A stretch of DNA of 64,000 bases from the NCBI GenBank assembly GCA_045636125.1, contig JAZTWX010000020.1, positions 62,001-126,000 of the forward strand. Direction: 5' to 3'. Position 1 is the first letter of the stretch. Every line of letters starts with the position of its first letter. The position numbers and the translations under genes are program-made. This document shows, one piece after another, positions 6,893-14,450 of the stretch. The stretch comes from HGM04593 sp045636125. Its GTDB lineage: Bacteria > Bacteroidota > Bacteroidia > Bacteroidales > Bacteroidaceae. Under the pieces are notes generated by a model, which did not search any database, was not told the DNA's origin, and saw nothing but the letters and a program-made list of their open reading frames with translations.

Positions 6893-7969
6893 TTAAAGAA
6901 TTTCGTCGAGCAAAGGGAAAAGCTGCCCGCACACGATATCGGGGGTAACAGCATCGAACATATTACCGACTGGCGGGGTGCTGCCGGGCAAAAGTACATC
7001 AGCGGGCTCTATTCCATAAGCGGGAACAGAGGTGCGGGGCAACCAACGTTTCTTTTTCGCCACAGGTGAGAAGAGTGCATACGACGGCACGCCCAATGCT
7101 TGCACAAGATGGCGCGCGCCACCCTCGTTACCAAAATAGAAGGTGCAGTTGCTGCAAAGGGCCATAAGCTCGCGCAACGACTTTGCTTCAACATCCATTT
7201 TCACAGCTGCGGGACAGCCGAGCGACTCGAACATCTCACGTGCCTCGGCCGCCTCTTTTCCCGGAGCAAAATTAAAGATGAACTGTGCTTGAGGGTAGCG
7301 GGTAAGCAAGCGGCCCACAACCTCCTTCATATACCCCACATTCCATTTTTTGTGGGCAAGCTTGGTGGTTACGCCCAAAAGCATCACAGGGCGCGAGAAA
7401 TCAATGCCTTTGCTTGCCATATACTGCCTGAATTTCTCCTTTTCATCGGCGGTAACGTAGAGGCGGAAATCCTTCACCGGCACAATGGGTGTTATGCAGG
7501 AAAGGGCCGTGGCAAAGCGGCTGTCGCCACTAACAACGTCGCAGTCGGCGGGCATTGACGGTATATTTATATGCTGGAAGAGGCGTGCATATTTTTTGTC
7601 GCAACCCACACGCAGCGGGCGATGTTTCTTGAACAACGAAAAGAGCGAGAAAAACAGGGTGCGCACAGTGGAGCGAATATCCACTATTATGTCGTAATCC
7701 TCGCTGTGTACAACTTTCCACACGCGTGCAATATACTTTAAGAAATTGCCGTTATCGTCGTTGGAAAAGGTTATTACTTTTGAAATATCGGGGTGACCGC
7801 CAACCACTGGCGCTATGCGCTCATTGAGCACTATGTGCACCTCGGCTGCAGGAAAATTCTTTTTGAGTGTGCTGCACAATGCGGTGGTGAGGATTGTATC
7901 ACCTATTTGCCTGAAACGGATGACAAGAATTTTCTTGACATCATCCTTGCTACGCTTTTTCATTTTCAT
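6893..7969 (-). CDS. glycosyltransferase family 9 (heptosyltransferase-like)
   Basis: The protein has the two-Rossmann GT-B layout of ADP-heptose:LPS heptosyltransferases. The N-terminal ILVIRFRQIGDTILTTALC and the following VHIVLNERIAPVVGGHPDI are the acceptor-domain signature. The C-terminal FYFGNEGGARHLVQALGVPSYALF is the donor-binding block, where the conserved glycine/histidine loop sits. Length 358 is normal. It should act at the inner membrane on lipopolysaccharide core or another envelope glycan; in Bacteroidales such enzymes need not use heptose. The first residues (MKMKKRSKDDVKK) are basic; MKKRSK two codons in is an alternative start. The zinc-ribbon gene lies 59 bases upstream. 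Confidence 0.88.
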   Translation of the reverse strand: MKMKKRSKDDVKKILVIRFRQIGDTILTTALCSTLKKNFPAAEVHIVLNERIAPVVGGHPDISKVITFSNDDNGNFLKYIARVWKVVHSEDYDIIVDIRSTVRTLFFSLFSLFKKHRPLRVGCDKKYARLFQHINIPSMPADCDVVSGDSRFATALSCITPIVPVKDFRLYVTADEKEKFRQYMASKGIDFSRPVMLLGVTTKLAHKKWNVGYMKEVVGRLLTRYPQAQFIFNFAPGKEAAEAREMFESLGCPAAVKMDVEAKSLRELMALCSNCTFYFGNEGGARHLVQALGVPSYALFSPVAKKKRWLPRTSVPAYGIEPADVLLPGSTPPVGNMFDAVTPDIVCGQLFPLLDEIL

Positions 7970-8028
7970 TTCTTATTGGTAGCGGCAAATGTAACGCATA
8001 ATATTCTTTTTTGCAATGAATATAATAT

Positions 8029-8220
8029 TTATTTAGCAACAACCTCGCTGCCACAGAATTTGCAAAAAGGAACAGCGGAGCGGTGCTGCTCCACACAATA
8101 GTCACAAAGTTCCCCGCATTTTGGACAGACGAAATAGCGGCGCCCTATAATCGCCCACCACAAGCGGGAGCGCAGCCTGCGTGTTCCGCATTTGTTGCAT
8201 ATAATGTGAAGGCCTGCCAT
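8029..8220 (-). CDS. small zinc-ribbon protein
   Basis: This 63-residue protein is built of cysteine pairs: CNKCG near residue 8, CPKCG near 32, CDYC near 39, and CKFCG near 53. The spacing allows two treble-clef or rubredoxin-like zinc sites. An RRLRSRLWW segment between them is basic and aromatic. I do not recognise a named family; the protein belongs to the broad class of zinc-ribbon proteins that bind nucleic acid or protein. It is co-directional with the GT9 gene 59 bases downstream and separated from fcl by a strong terminator, so it probably has its own promoter. Confidence 0.7.
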   Translation of the reverse strand: MAGLHIICNKCGTRRLRSRLWWAIIGRRYFVCPKCGELCDYCVEQHRSAVPFCKFCGSEVVAK

Positions 8221-8270
8221 TTTATTGAAATTACACTTTCAATGGCTAACACGGGCAAGCGCCGTTTGTT

Positions 8271-8310
8271 CACAAAAATAAAAAAACATACGGGCGTGGG
8301 CCCGTATGTC
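8271..8310 (-). terminator. terminator of the gmd-fcl operon
   Basis: ACATACGGGC (8286-8295) and GCCCGTATGT (8300-8309) form a perfect 10-bp stem. On the minus strand the stem is followed by a long T-run (A-run at 8274-8286 on the + strand). It lies 13 bases after the fcl stop. Confidence 0.88.
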
Positions 8311-8322
8311 ACGTCAAAGTCA

Positions 8323-9264
8323 TTATCGTTCGGCACGCACAGGGTTCGTGAGAAAATCCTCGTATGCAAGGCGTATACCGTCGGCAAGTTCCACTTTGTA
8401 TCGCCACCCCAGCTGCGCTGTTTTCGACACATCGAGCAACTTGCGCGGGGTTCCGTTGGGTTTTGTGGTATCCCACAGAATTTCGCCTGTATAACCCACC
8501 GCCTGCGCCACCATTTGGGTGAGTTGTTTTATAGTCACCTCTTTACCCGTGCCGGCATTCACCGTTTCGTTGCCGCTGTAATTGTTCATAAGAAAGATGC
8601 AGAGGTCGGCAAGGTCGTCCACATAAAGGAATTCACGCAGAGGGCTGCCGTCGCCCCAACAGGTTACACTGCCCAGCCCGGCCTCCTTTGCCTCGTGGAA
8701 ACGGCGTATGAGCGCGGGAAGAACGTGGCTGTTGGTGGGGTGATAATTATCGTTGGGACCATAGAGGTTGGTGGGCATAAGGCTTATAAAGTCGGTGCAA
8801 TACTGCCGGTTGAGATATTCGCAATATTTAAGCCCCGAAATTTTTGCAAGGGCATAGGCCTCATTGGTGGGTTCAAGCTCCGAGGTGAGCAGACAGCTCT
8901 CTTTCATTGGCTGCGGCGCCATACGCGGGTAGATGCACGACGAGCCCAAGAATTCGAGCTTCTTGCAGCCGTTGCGCCACGCTGCGTTTATAACATTCAT
9001 TTCGAGCATCATATTCTCGTACATAAAGTCGGCAAGAGCATTGCTGTTTGCCACAATGCCACCCACCTTTGCTGCTGCAAGGAAAACATATTCGGGCTTT
9101 TCGGCAGCAAAGAAAGCTTCAACCTGTTGCTGACGGCAAAGGTCGAGTTCGCTGTGGGTGCGGGTGATAATATTGGTGTAACCCTCGCGCTGCAAAGCAC
9201 GCACAATGGCCGAGCCCACCATCCCGCGGTGCCCTGCCACATATATTTTTGAGTCTTTTTCCAT
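8323..9264 (-). CDS. fcl: GDP-L-fucose synthase
   Basis: This epimerase/reductase converts GDP-4-keto-6-deoxymannose to GDP-L-fucose with NADPH. The N-terminal nucleotide-binding motif is VAGHRGMVGSAI (residues 9-20). The short-chain dehydrogenase catalytic residues appear in LGSSCIYP (serine) and AYALAKISG (Tyr-x3-Lys). The segment LPTNLYGPNDNYHPTNSHVL (shown as MPTNLYGPNDNYH here) is specific to the enzyme. Length 313 is normal. It is 10 bases downstream of gmd, so the two steps of the pathway are co-transcribed. The product supplies fucose for capsule, O-antigen or glycoproteins. Confidence 0.96.
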   Translation of the reverse strand: MEKDSKIYVAGHRGMVGSAIVRALQREGYTNIITRTHSELDLCRQQQVEAFFAAEKPEYVFLAAAKVGGIVANSNALADFMYENMMLEMNVINAAWRNGCKKLEFLGSSCIYPRMAPQPMKESCLLTSELEPTNEAYALAKISGLKYCEYLNRQYCTDFISLMPTNLYGPNDNYHPTNSHVLPALIRRFHEAKEAGLGSVTCWGDGSPLREFLYVDDLADLCIFLMNNYSGNETVNAGTGKEVTIKQLTQMVAQAVGYTGEILWDTTKPNGTPRKLLDVSKTAQLGWRYKVELADGIRLAYEDFLTNPVRAER

Positions 9265-9274
9265 AGAAAAGAGG

Positions 9275-10366
9275 TTATTTCACAATTCCTCGCTCGAGAT
9301 ACTCGGCAAGGTTGGTGCGTATGTGCTCTTCGGCACGCTCCACGGCCACTTTTGCCATATCGGCGTCGACCATAATCTTAACAAGCTGCTCAAATGTCGT
9401 TTTTTGAGGATCCCATCCCAGCCTTGTGCGGGCTTTTGAGGGGTCGCCCCAGAGGTTTACAACGTCGGTGGGGCGGAAGAAGTCGGGCGATACCTCTATG
9501 AGCACCCTTCCCGTGGCCTTTTCAACACCCTTTTCATTTATTCCCTCTCCCACAAATTCAAGCTCAATTCCCACCTGCTTGAATGCGTGGTAGCAAAATT
9601 CGCGCACAGAGTGCTGCTCGCCCGTTGCAATCACAAAATCCTCGGGTTTCTCGTTCTGCAGCATCAACCACATACATTCAACATAGTCCTTTGCATAGCC
9701 CCAATCGCGCAACGACGAGAGGTTGCCCAAGAATAGTTTGTCCTGCTTGCCTTGCGCTATGCGTGCGGCTGCGAGTGTAATTTTGCGGGTTACAAAAGTC
9801 TCGCCCCTGCGCTCCGACTCGTGGTTGAACAATATTCCCGAACAGCAGAACATATTGTACGCCTCGCGGTACTCTTTCACAATCCAGTGCGCGTAGAGCT
9901 TTGCAACAGCGTAGGGGCTATAGGGATGAAACGGAGTATTTTCGTTCTGCGGCACCTGCTCCACCTTGCCATACAGTTCCGATGTTGATGCCTGATAGAT
10001 GCGACACGACGATGCAAGCCCCGAAAGGCGCACAGCCTCCAGAATGCGCAACACACCCGTTGCATCGACATTGGCGGTATATTCGGGAGAGTCGAAACTC
10101 ACCTGAACGTGACTCTGCGCCGCAAGATTATATATTTCGTCGGGACGCACCTTGCCTATCACCTGCAAGAGGCTCATAGAGTCACTGAGGTCGGCATAAT
10201 GGAGGTGAAAACGCGGGTTACCCTCGAGGTGGGCTATACGCTCGCGATAGTCGATCGACGAGCGTCGTATGGTGCCGTGGACATCGTATCCCTTGCCCAA
10301 AAGAAATTCCGAAAGGAACGAACCGTCCTGCCCTGTAATTCCGGTTATAAGTGCTTTTTTCATCAT
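9275..10366 (-). CDS. gmd: GDP-mannose 4,6-dehydratase
   Basis: This enzyme makes GDP-4-keto-6-deoxy-D-mannose, the first step of GDP-fucose synthesis. The NADP-binding motif ITGITGQDGSFLSEFL starts at residue 7. The catalytic YSPYAVAK (Tyr-x3-Lys) follows STSELYGKVEQVPQ, and FNHESERRGETFVTRK is a block typical of Gmd. Length 363 agrees with the family. Two adjacent ATG codons open the frame (10366 and 10363). It precedes fcl by 10 bases, and both end at the hairpin at 8286-8309. Confidence 0.97.
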   Translation of the reverse strand: MMKKALITGITGQDGSFLSEFLLGKGYDVHGTIRRSSIDYRERIAHLEGNPRFHLHYADLSDSMSLLQVIGKVRPDEIYNLAAQSHVQVSFDSPEYTANVDATGVLRILEAVRLSGLASSCRIYQASTSELYGKVEQVPQNENTPFHPYSPYAVAKLYAHWIVKEYREAYNMFCCSGILFNHESERRGETFVTRKITLAAARIAQGKQDKLFLGNLSSLRDWGYAKDYVECMWLMLQNEKPEDFVIATGEQHSVREFCYHAFKQVGIELEFVGEGINEKGVEKATGRVLIEVSPDFFRPTDVVNLWGDPSKARTRLGWDPQKTTFEQLVKIMVDADMAKVAVERAEEHIRTNLAEYLERGIVK

Positions 10367-10511
10367 TATTCTATTGTGGATATTTGCCTATACTGTTATA
10401 ATGAACGCAATTATAACGCAAAATTCTGAAAACCTTACACTTATTATGCACTTTTTTGGAATTCAAGTACAATGGATTGTGCAAAAGACCAATAGCTGAA
10501 CTGAAAATAAT

Positions 10512-10610
10512 TCAAAGCAGCCACCTAACGGCAACGGCTGCAATTATTAACAAAAGCAAAAACAGCACCCCGCGGCGCTGGCCTTTTGAAAAATAAAGAT
10601 AAAATTTCAT
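10512..10610 (-). CDS. candidate 32-residue membrane peptide
   Basis: The minus strand has ATG at 10610 and TGA at 10514-10512. The peptide begins MKFYLYFSKGQRRG and continues with a strongly hydrophobic stretch LFLLLLIIAAVAV ending in RWLL. A basic N-terminus followed by one membrane helix is a coherent small-protein design. The FSKGQRRG start resembles the N-terminus of Bacteroidota helix-hairpin-helix (ComEA-like) proteins, so it could be a truncated remnant of one. Conversely it may be a genuine small membrane protein or a chance ORF. No good promoter was seen. Confidence 0.35.
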   Translation of the reverse strand: MKFYLYFSKGQRRGVLFLLLLIIAAVAVRWLL

Positions 10611-10638
10611 ATAAATTCTTATTATGGGGCAGCAACTG

Positions 10639-10670
10639 TTGATTTTATGGTGTTTACAATATTAATTTTG
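10639..10670 (+). promoter_or_regulatory. promoter of the VanZ-like gene
   Basis: TTG at 10639-10641 and TAATTTTG at 10663-10670 are separated by 21 bases, matching the Bacteroidota pattern. The predicted start point is near 10675, about 40 bases before the ATG at 10717. Confidence 0.6.
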
Positions 10671-10716
10671 CAGAGCACCAACGGTGCGAATATAGCTTTT
10701 TATATTGAATTGAGCA

Positions 10717-11139
10717 ATGATTGAAAGAATTGACAAGATACTGAAACGTTACCCGCTGTCGCTCATTACCGTGGCAGCGATAATCTATCTATCGTTTTTC
10801 AAGCCACCAAAGGACATTAACCTCGAGATTGAAAATGCCGACAAGATAGCCCACCTCTTTATGTACAGCGGGTTCTGCTCCATTCTGTGGTTCGAGTATT
10901 TTCTCACCCACCTGCGGGTGAATGTGACAAAGATTTTCTGGGGAGCCATCATTGGGCCGACGCTTTTCAGCGGTGCGGTGGAGATTGGGCAGGAAATGCT
11001 CACAAAATACCGTGGCGGGGACTGGATGGATTTTCTTTTCAACTGCACGGGCGTTGCGTGTGCAGCGCTCTTCAGCATTTACGTTACAAAGCCGTTGATG
11101 ATAAAATTCAACCTGTGGCTGAAGAACGGGGTTGAATAA
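10717..11139 (+). CDS. VanZ-like membrane protein
   Basis: The 140-residue protein has four hydrophobic segments. It carries the VanZ-family pattern: the first helix ends in a short polar loop, then ADKIAHLFMYSGFCSILW (residues 42-59), and later GAVEIGQEMLTKYRGGDWMDFLFNCTGV (about 88-115), where E, Q, R and D are the conserved polar positions. VanZ of enterococci gives low-level teicoplanin resistance, but most family members have unknown envelope roles. It faces the CYTH gene tail to tail with no gap (11139/11140). Confidence 0.85.
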   Translation: MIERIDKILKRYPLSLITVAAIIYLSFFKPPKDINLEIENADKIAHLFMYSGFCSILWFEYFLTHLRVNVTKIFWGAIIGPTLFSGAVEIGQEMLTKYRGGDWMDFLFNCTGVACAALFSIYVTKPLMIKFNLWLKNGVE

Positions 11140-11616
11140 CTATTTTTCCCACAACCTGTATGGGAAACGCGACAGGTGGCCGTTGTAATATTTTGCCTCG
11201 CCTGTAACCTCGCACCCCAGGAAAGAGGGCTTTTCAAAAGCCTCATCAATGCCGGAAAGCTCAACCTCGGCAACCACAAGCCCCTCGTTGTCGCCCAGGA
11301 ACTCATCTACCTCGAATGTGTGCCCGCCGCAGTCGACAAGGTAACGATACTTGTCTATAATGCCACCCTGACACAGTTTCATAAGCTCCCAAGCCTCATC
11401 GACTGGAATTTCACGTTCCCACTCGTAACGGCTCAACCCGCCGTCCAACGACGGGCCTTTTATAGTGAGATACCCCTTGCCTGCACGCACACGCACGCGA
11501 GTGGAGTTTCCCCCACTGCGGCATATGTAACCTTGTGCTATGCGGTCGCAACTGTGGGCTAGCGCCTTGTAGCTGTCGCCCGTTACAAGGAATTTACGTT
11601 CAATCTCAACTGCCAT
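11140..11616 (-). CDS. CYTH domain protein (triphosphate tunnel metalloenzyme)
   Basis: The family signature EIERKFLV is at residues 4-11. Further alternating charged strands follow (STRVRVRAGKGYLTIKGP, then YEWEREIP, DKYRYLVD, FEVDEFLG, VVAEVELSG), which line the anion-binding tunnel. Length 158 is typical of the bacterial adenylate-cyclase/thiamine-triphosphatase-like clade, whose members usually hydrolyse inorganic tripolyphosphate. The stop abuts the convergent VanZ gene, and the start is 2 bases after the prfB stop, so it is co-transcribed behind prfB. Confidence 0.9.
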   Translation of the reverse strand: MAVEIERKFLVTGDSYKALAHSCDRIAQGYICRSGGNSTRVRVRAGKGYLTIKGPSLDGGLSRYEWEREIPVDEAWELMKLCQGGIIDKYRYLVDCGGHTFEVDEFLGDNEGLVVAEVELSGIDEAFEKPSFLGCEVTGEAKYYNGHLSRFPYRLWEK

Positions 11617-11618
11617 AA

Positions 11619-12734
11619 TTACTCGCCATCCTCGGCAAATTCCATGAGATACGACTTGATGAAGCCGTCGATTTTACCATCCATAACACCGTTTACATCG
11701 GATGTCTGGTAGTTTGTGCGGTGGTCCTTCACGCGGCGGTCATCGAACACATAAGAACGTATCTGCGAGCCCCACTCGATCTTTTTCTTGCCGGCCTCAA
11801 TTTTATCCTTTTCGCGCTGACGGCGTTTGAGTTCCTTGTCGTAGAGCATAGAACGCAAAAGTGCCAATGCCTTCTCTTTATTTTTGGGCTGGTCGCGTGT
11901 TTCGGTATTTTCAATGAGAATCTCCTCCTGCTCGCCTGTGTCGGGGTCGGTGAACATATAGCGCAGACGAACGCCCGATTCCACCTTGTTCACGTTCTGT
12001 CCACCGGCACCACCGCTTCGGAAAGTATCCCAAGAGATGCGGGCCTGCTCAATAACCACCTCGATGCTGTCGTCGACAAGCGGAGTGACAAAAACCGATG
12101 CAAAAGAGGTCATACGCTTGCCCTGTGCGTTGTAAGGCGACACGCGCACAAGACGGTGCACACCATTCTCGCCCTTGAGATAACCGTAGGCAAATGGGCC
12201 GTCAATCTGTATTGTGGCGGTTTTAATACCCGCCTCGTCGCCCTCCTGCAGGTTTATGGTCGATGCCTTGTATTTGTTGGCCTCGGCCCAGCGCAGGTAC
12301 ATACGCATGAGCATCGACGCCCAGTCCTGGCTCTCGGTACCACCCGCGCCCGAATTTATTTTGAGCACACAGCTCATTGAATCGGCCTCGCCACGGAGCA
12401 TATTTTTAAGCTCAAGTTCCTCGATAGCCGACAAGGCACGGGCGTAAACCTCGTCAACCTCCTCCTCGGTGACCATCTCGTCGCGGTAGAACTCCATTGC
12501 AAGCTCCACCTCCTCGGTAGCGCTGTTAACCTGCTTGTAGCCATCGATCCAGCCTTGCAGTGTTTTCACTTTTTTCATCTGCGCTTCGGCCTCTTTGGCA
12601 TTATCCCAAAAACCGGGAGCCTGCGTGCGCAACTGCTCCTCCTCTACCTGAATAATCTTTTCGTCGATAGACAAATACTGTTTCAAGGCCGCTGTACGCT
12701 CCTTTATATCTTTTAACTGGTCGGCTGTTATCAT
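11619..12734 (-). CDS. prfB: peptide chain release factor 2
   Basis: RF2 recognises UAA and UGA and triggers peptide release. GGQ is at residues 244-246 in GGAGGQNVNK. The codon-reading loop reads SPY (199-201) in place of the SPF of Escherichia coli. The frame is open throughout its 371 codons. At the place where many bacteria have an in-frame UGA and programmed +1 frameshift (after KQYL, residues 18-21) the sequence simply reads on as SID. Autoregulation by frameshifting therefore appears to be absent. A -7 box TATCTTTG lies 26 bases upstream. The CYTH gene follows after 2 bases. Confidence 0.96.
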   Translation of the reverse strand: MITADQLKDIKERTAALKQYLSIDEKIIQVEEEQLRTQAPGFWDNAKEAEAQMKKVKTLQGWIDGYKQVNSATEEVELAMEFYRDEMVTEEEVDEVYARALSAIEELELKNMLRGEADSMSCVLKINSGAGGTESQDWASMLMRMYLRWAEANKYKASTINLQEGDEAGIKTATIQIDGPFAYGYLKGENGVHRLVRVSPYNAQGKRMTSFASVFVTPLVDDSIEVVIEQARISWDTFRSGGAGGQNVNKVESGVRLRYMFTDPDTGEQEEILIENTETRDQPKNKEKALALLRSMLYDKELKRRQREKDKIEAGKKKIEWGSQIRSYVFDDRRVKDHRTNYQTSDVNGVMDGKIDGFIKSYLMEFAEDGE

Positions 12735-12759
12735 TGTGTTATATCTATAAATTCGGGTG

Positions 12760-12767
12760 CAAAGATA
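12760..12767 (-). promoter_or_regulatory. -7 box of prfB
   Basis: On the minus strand the bases read TATCTTTG, an exact TAnnTTTG match, 26 bases before the prfB ATG. It would give a 5' leader of about 20 bases. Confidence 0.6.
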
Positions 12768-12870
12768 CTAATATTACATCACTTGGCAAAACAATATGGG
12801 CAAGCAGCAAGGAAAAACATAATAAACACAAAATATTGCAGCAAACAGCAAGCCATTAAAATTTATCTTG

Positions 12871-12878
12871 TATTTTTG
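12871..12878 (+). promoter_or_regulatory. -7 box of the argE-like gene; decides its start
   Basis: TATTTTTG matches TAnnTTTG. Because transcription would begin near 12883, the ATG at 12783 cannot be used and the ATG at 12906 becomes the likely start. Confidence 0.55.
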
Positions 12879-12905
12879 CATTCAACGAATAACGGCAACA
12901 GATAT

Positions 12906-13979
12906 ATGAAAGTAACACAGCAGAATGTAACACAGGCAACAGAATTGTTGAAATTGCTCATAAGCACCCCGTCGACCAGCCGCGAAGAGAGCGACGCTGC
13001 CGACAAACTGCAATTTTTCATTGAGCGCAGCACCCCGGTGATGATTGACATTCACCGCCACCTGAACAATATATGGTGCGTTGCTCCCGGGTTCGATGCT
13101 TCGCGTCCCACACTGTTGCTCGATGCCCACATAGACACTGTGAAGCCTGTTGCAGGGTGGAGCACCCACCCCTGCTCGCCCATTGTCGACGGTGACATTA
13201 TTTATGGCCTCGGAAGCAACGACGACGGCGGCTCGTTGGTTACAATGCTGCAGCTTTTCTACCTCATTTGCCAGCATCCACAACAATACAACACAATATT
13301 CCTTGCATCGGCCGAAGAGGAGGTGTCGGGCAAGAACGGCATTGAGGCTGTAATGCCCCTGCTGCCGCCAATAGCCTGCGCCATTGTGGGAGAGCCCACA
13401 GGGATGCAGCCCGCAATAGCCGAAAAGGGATTGCTTGTGCTCGACTGCGCCGTGCACGGTGTTTCGGGCCATGCAGCGCGCAACACAGGCGAAAATGCCA
13501 TTTACAAGGCAATGAAGGAGATTGAGTGGTTCCGAACATATAAATTCCCCTGTTCATCGAACCTTTTGGGAGATGTAAAAATGAGTGTAACACAAATAAA
13601 TGCCGGCACACAGCACAATGTGATACCCGACCTCTGCACCTTTGTGGTGGATGTACGCACAAACGAATGTTACAGCAACCAGCAGATTGTGGACATTATA
13701 AAGCAAGAGGTTACAGCCGATGTTACACCGCGCTCCACAAGGCTCAATTCGTCGTCCATTGCAATGGAGCACCCATTGGTGCAACGCGCCATTGAGCTTG
13801 GCCGCGAACCGTTCGGTTCCCCCACCCTTTCGAACCAGGCGCTGCTCAATATCCCCACACTGAAGATGGGCCCCGGCGACTCGAACCGCTCCCACACAGC
13901 CAACGAATATATTAGAGTGAGCGAAATTGAGGAGGGATTGAATATTTTTGCACAAATGCTCGACGGGCTCAAACTATAA
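12906..13979 (+). CDS. argE: M20 family metallopeptidase, probably ArgE-type N-acyl-ornithine deacylase
   Basis: The M20 metal-binding motif is LLLDAHIDTVKP with the catalytic Asp two residues after the His. The second block is GLGSNDDGGSLVTML, followed by the acid/base glutamates in ASAEEEVSGKNG and the metal ligand in VGEPTGMQP. HTANEYIRVSE near the C-terminus supplies the last ligand. From the ATG at 12906 the protein has 357 residues, the usual size for Bacteroidota ArgE, which deacylates N-acetyl- or N-succinyl-ornithine in arginine synthesis. Other M20 deacylases (DapE, dipeptidases) are possible, and no arg genes are adjacent to confirm the role. The longer frame from 12783 would add an unlikely 41-residue leader. 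Confidence 0.8.
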   Translation: MKVTQQNVTQATELLKLLISTPSTSREESDAADKLQFFIERSTPVMIDIHRHLNNIWCVAPGFDASRPTLLLDAHIDTVKPVAGWSTHPCSPIVDGDIIYGLGSNDDGGSLVTMLQLFYLICQHPQQYNTIFLASAEEEVSGKNGIEAVMPLLPPIACAIVGEPTGMQPAIAEKGLLVLDCAVHGVSGHAARNTGENAIYKAMKEIEWFRTYKFPCSSNLLGDVKMSVTQINAGTQHNVIPDLCTFVVDVRTNECYSNQQIVDIIKQEVTADVTPRSTRLNSSSIAMEHPLVQRAIELGREPFGSPTLSNQALLNIPTLKMGPGDSNRSHTANEYIRVSEIEEGLNIFAQMLDGLKL

Positions 13980-14007
13980 GAGGATGACTTCAAAAGCCAT
14001 CCTCCTT
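13980..14007. terminator. bidirectional terminator between argE and ybeY
   Basis: GAGGATG (13980-13986) pairs with CATCCTC (13998-14004) at the convergent junction of the two genes, 20 bases before the ybeY stop. T-rich bases follow on the + strand. Confidence 0.7.
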
Positions 14008-14027
14008 TCCTACCTGTGAACCACTGA

Positions 14028-14438
14028 TTATCGCATTGCAAGAGCCTTATCCTCGGCTGCTTCCATAATTTCGCGCTCACCGGGTGCCTTGTCGTTTATG
14101 CCGCAGAGATGCAGAATTCCGTGTATTATAACGCGGTATAGCTCCTGCTCGTAGGTTGCACCCACAAGCTCGCTGTTGCTGCGCACAGTGTCGAGCGAAA
14201 TGAAAAGGTCGCCGCTTATTGTGTCGCCATCGCAATAGTCAAAGGTTATAATATCGGTGTAATAGTCGTGTTGCAGATACTCCTTGTTCACTTCGAGAAT
14301 CTTTTCGTCGTTGCAGAAAATGTAGGCGATATCACCCACTTTCTTTCCATAGCTCTGTGCTACGGCCTTCACCCAAGCGCTCACCCCGCGGCGCTTGATA
14401 GCCGGCATCTTTACACCATCGTTCAAATAACTTATCAT
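14028..14438 (-). CDS. ybeY: endoribonuclease YbeY (16S rRNA 3'-end maturation)
   Basis: YbeY is a zinc-dependent RNase in 16S rRNA processing and ribosome quality control. The zinc site HGILHLCGINDKAPGE (about residues 104-119) matches the family H-x3-H-x5-H/D motif with the third ligand slightly varied (Asp in the ND position). DYYTDIITFDY and GDLFISLDTV are also typical. Length 136 is normal. The gene lies 12 bases downstream of the SpmA/B-like gene and ends at a shared bidirectional terminator. Confidence 0.92.
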   Translation of the reverse strand: MISYLNDGVKMPAIKRRGVSAWVKAVAQSYGKKVGDIAYIFCNDEKILEVNKEYLQHDYYTDIITFDYCDGDTISGDLFISLDTVRSNSELVGATYEQELYRVIIHGILHLCGINDKAPGEREIMEAAEDKALAMR

Positions 14439-14450
14439 AGCAAAAAATAT

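Larger units (their letters stand above)
10367..10716. other. intergenic region between gmd and the VanZ-like gene
   Basis: This 350-base divergent spacer contains the gmd upstream region (AT-rich, 10370-10450), the small minus-strand ORF at 10512-10610, and the VanZ-gene promoter at 10639-10670. An inverted repeat GCAGCC/GGCTGC near 10517-10541 lies inside the end of the small ORF. Nothing else was recognised. Confidence 0.5.

Noticed and set aside
12783..12905. Extended N-terminus of the ArgE-like protein
   Set aside because: The added 41 residues show no family similarity and lie upstream of a good -7 box; ATG 12906 matches the usual protein size.
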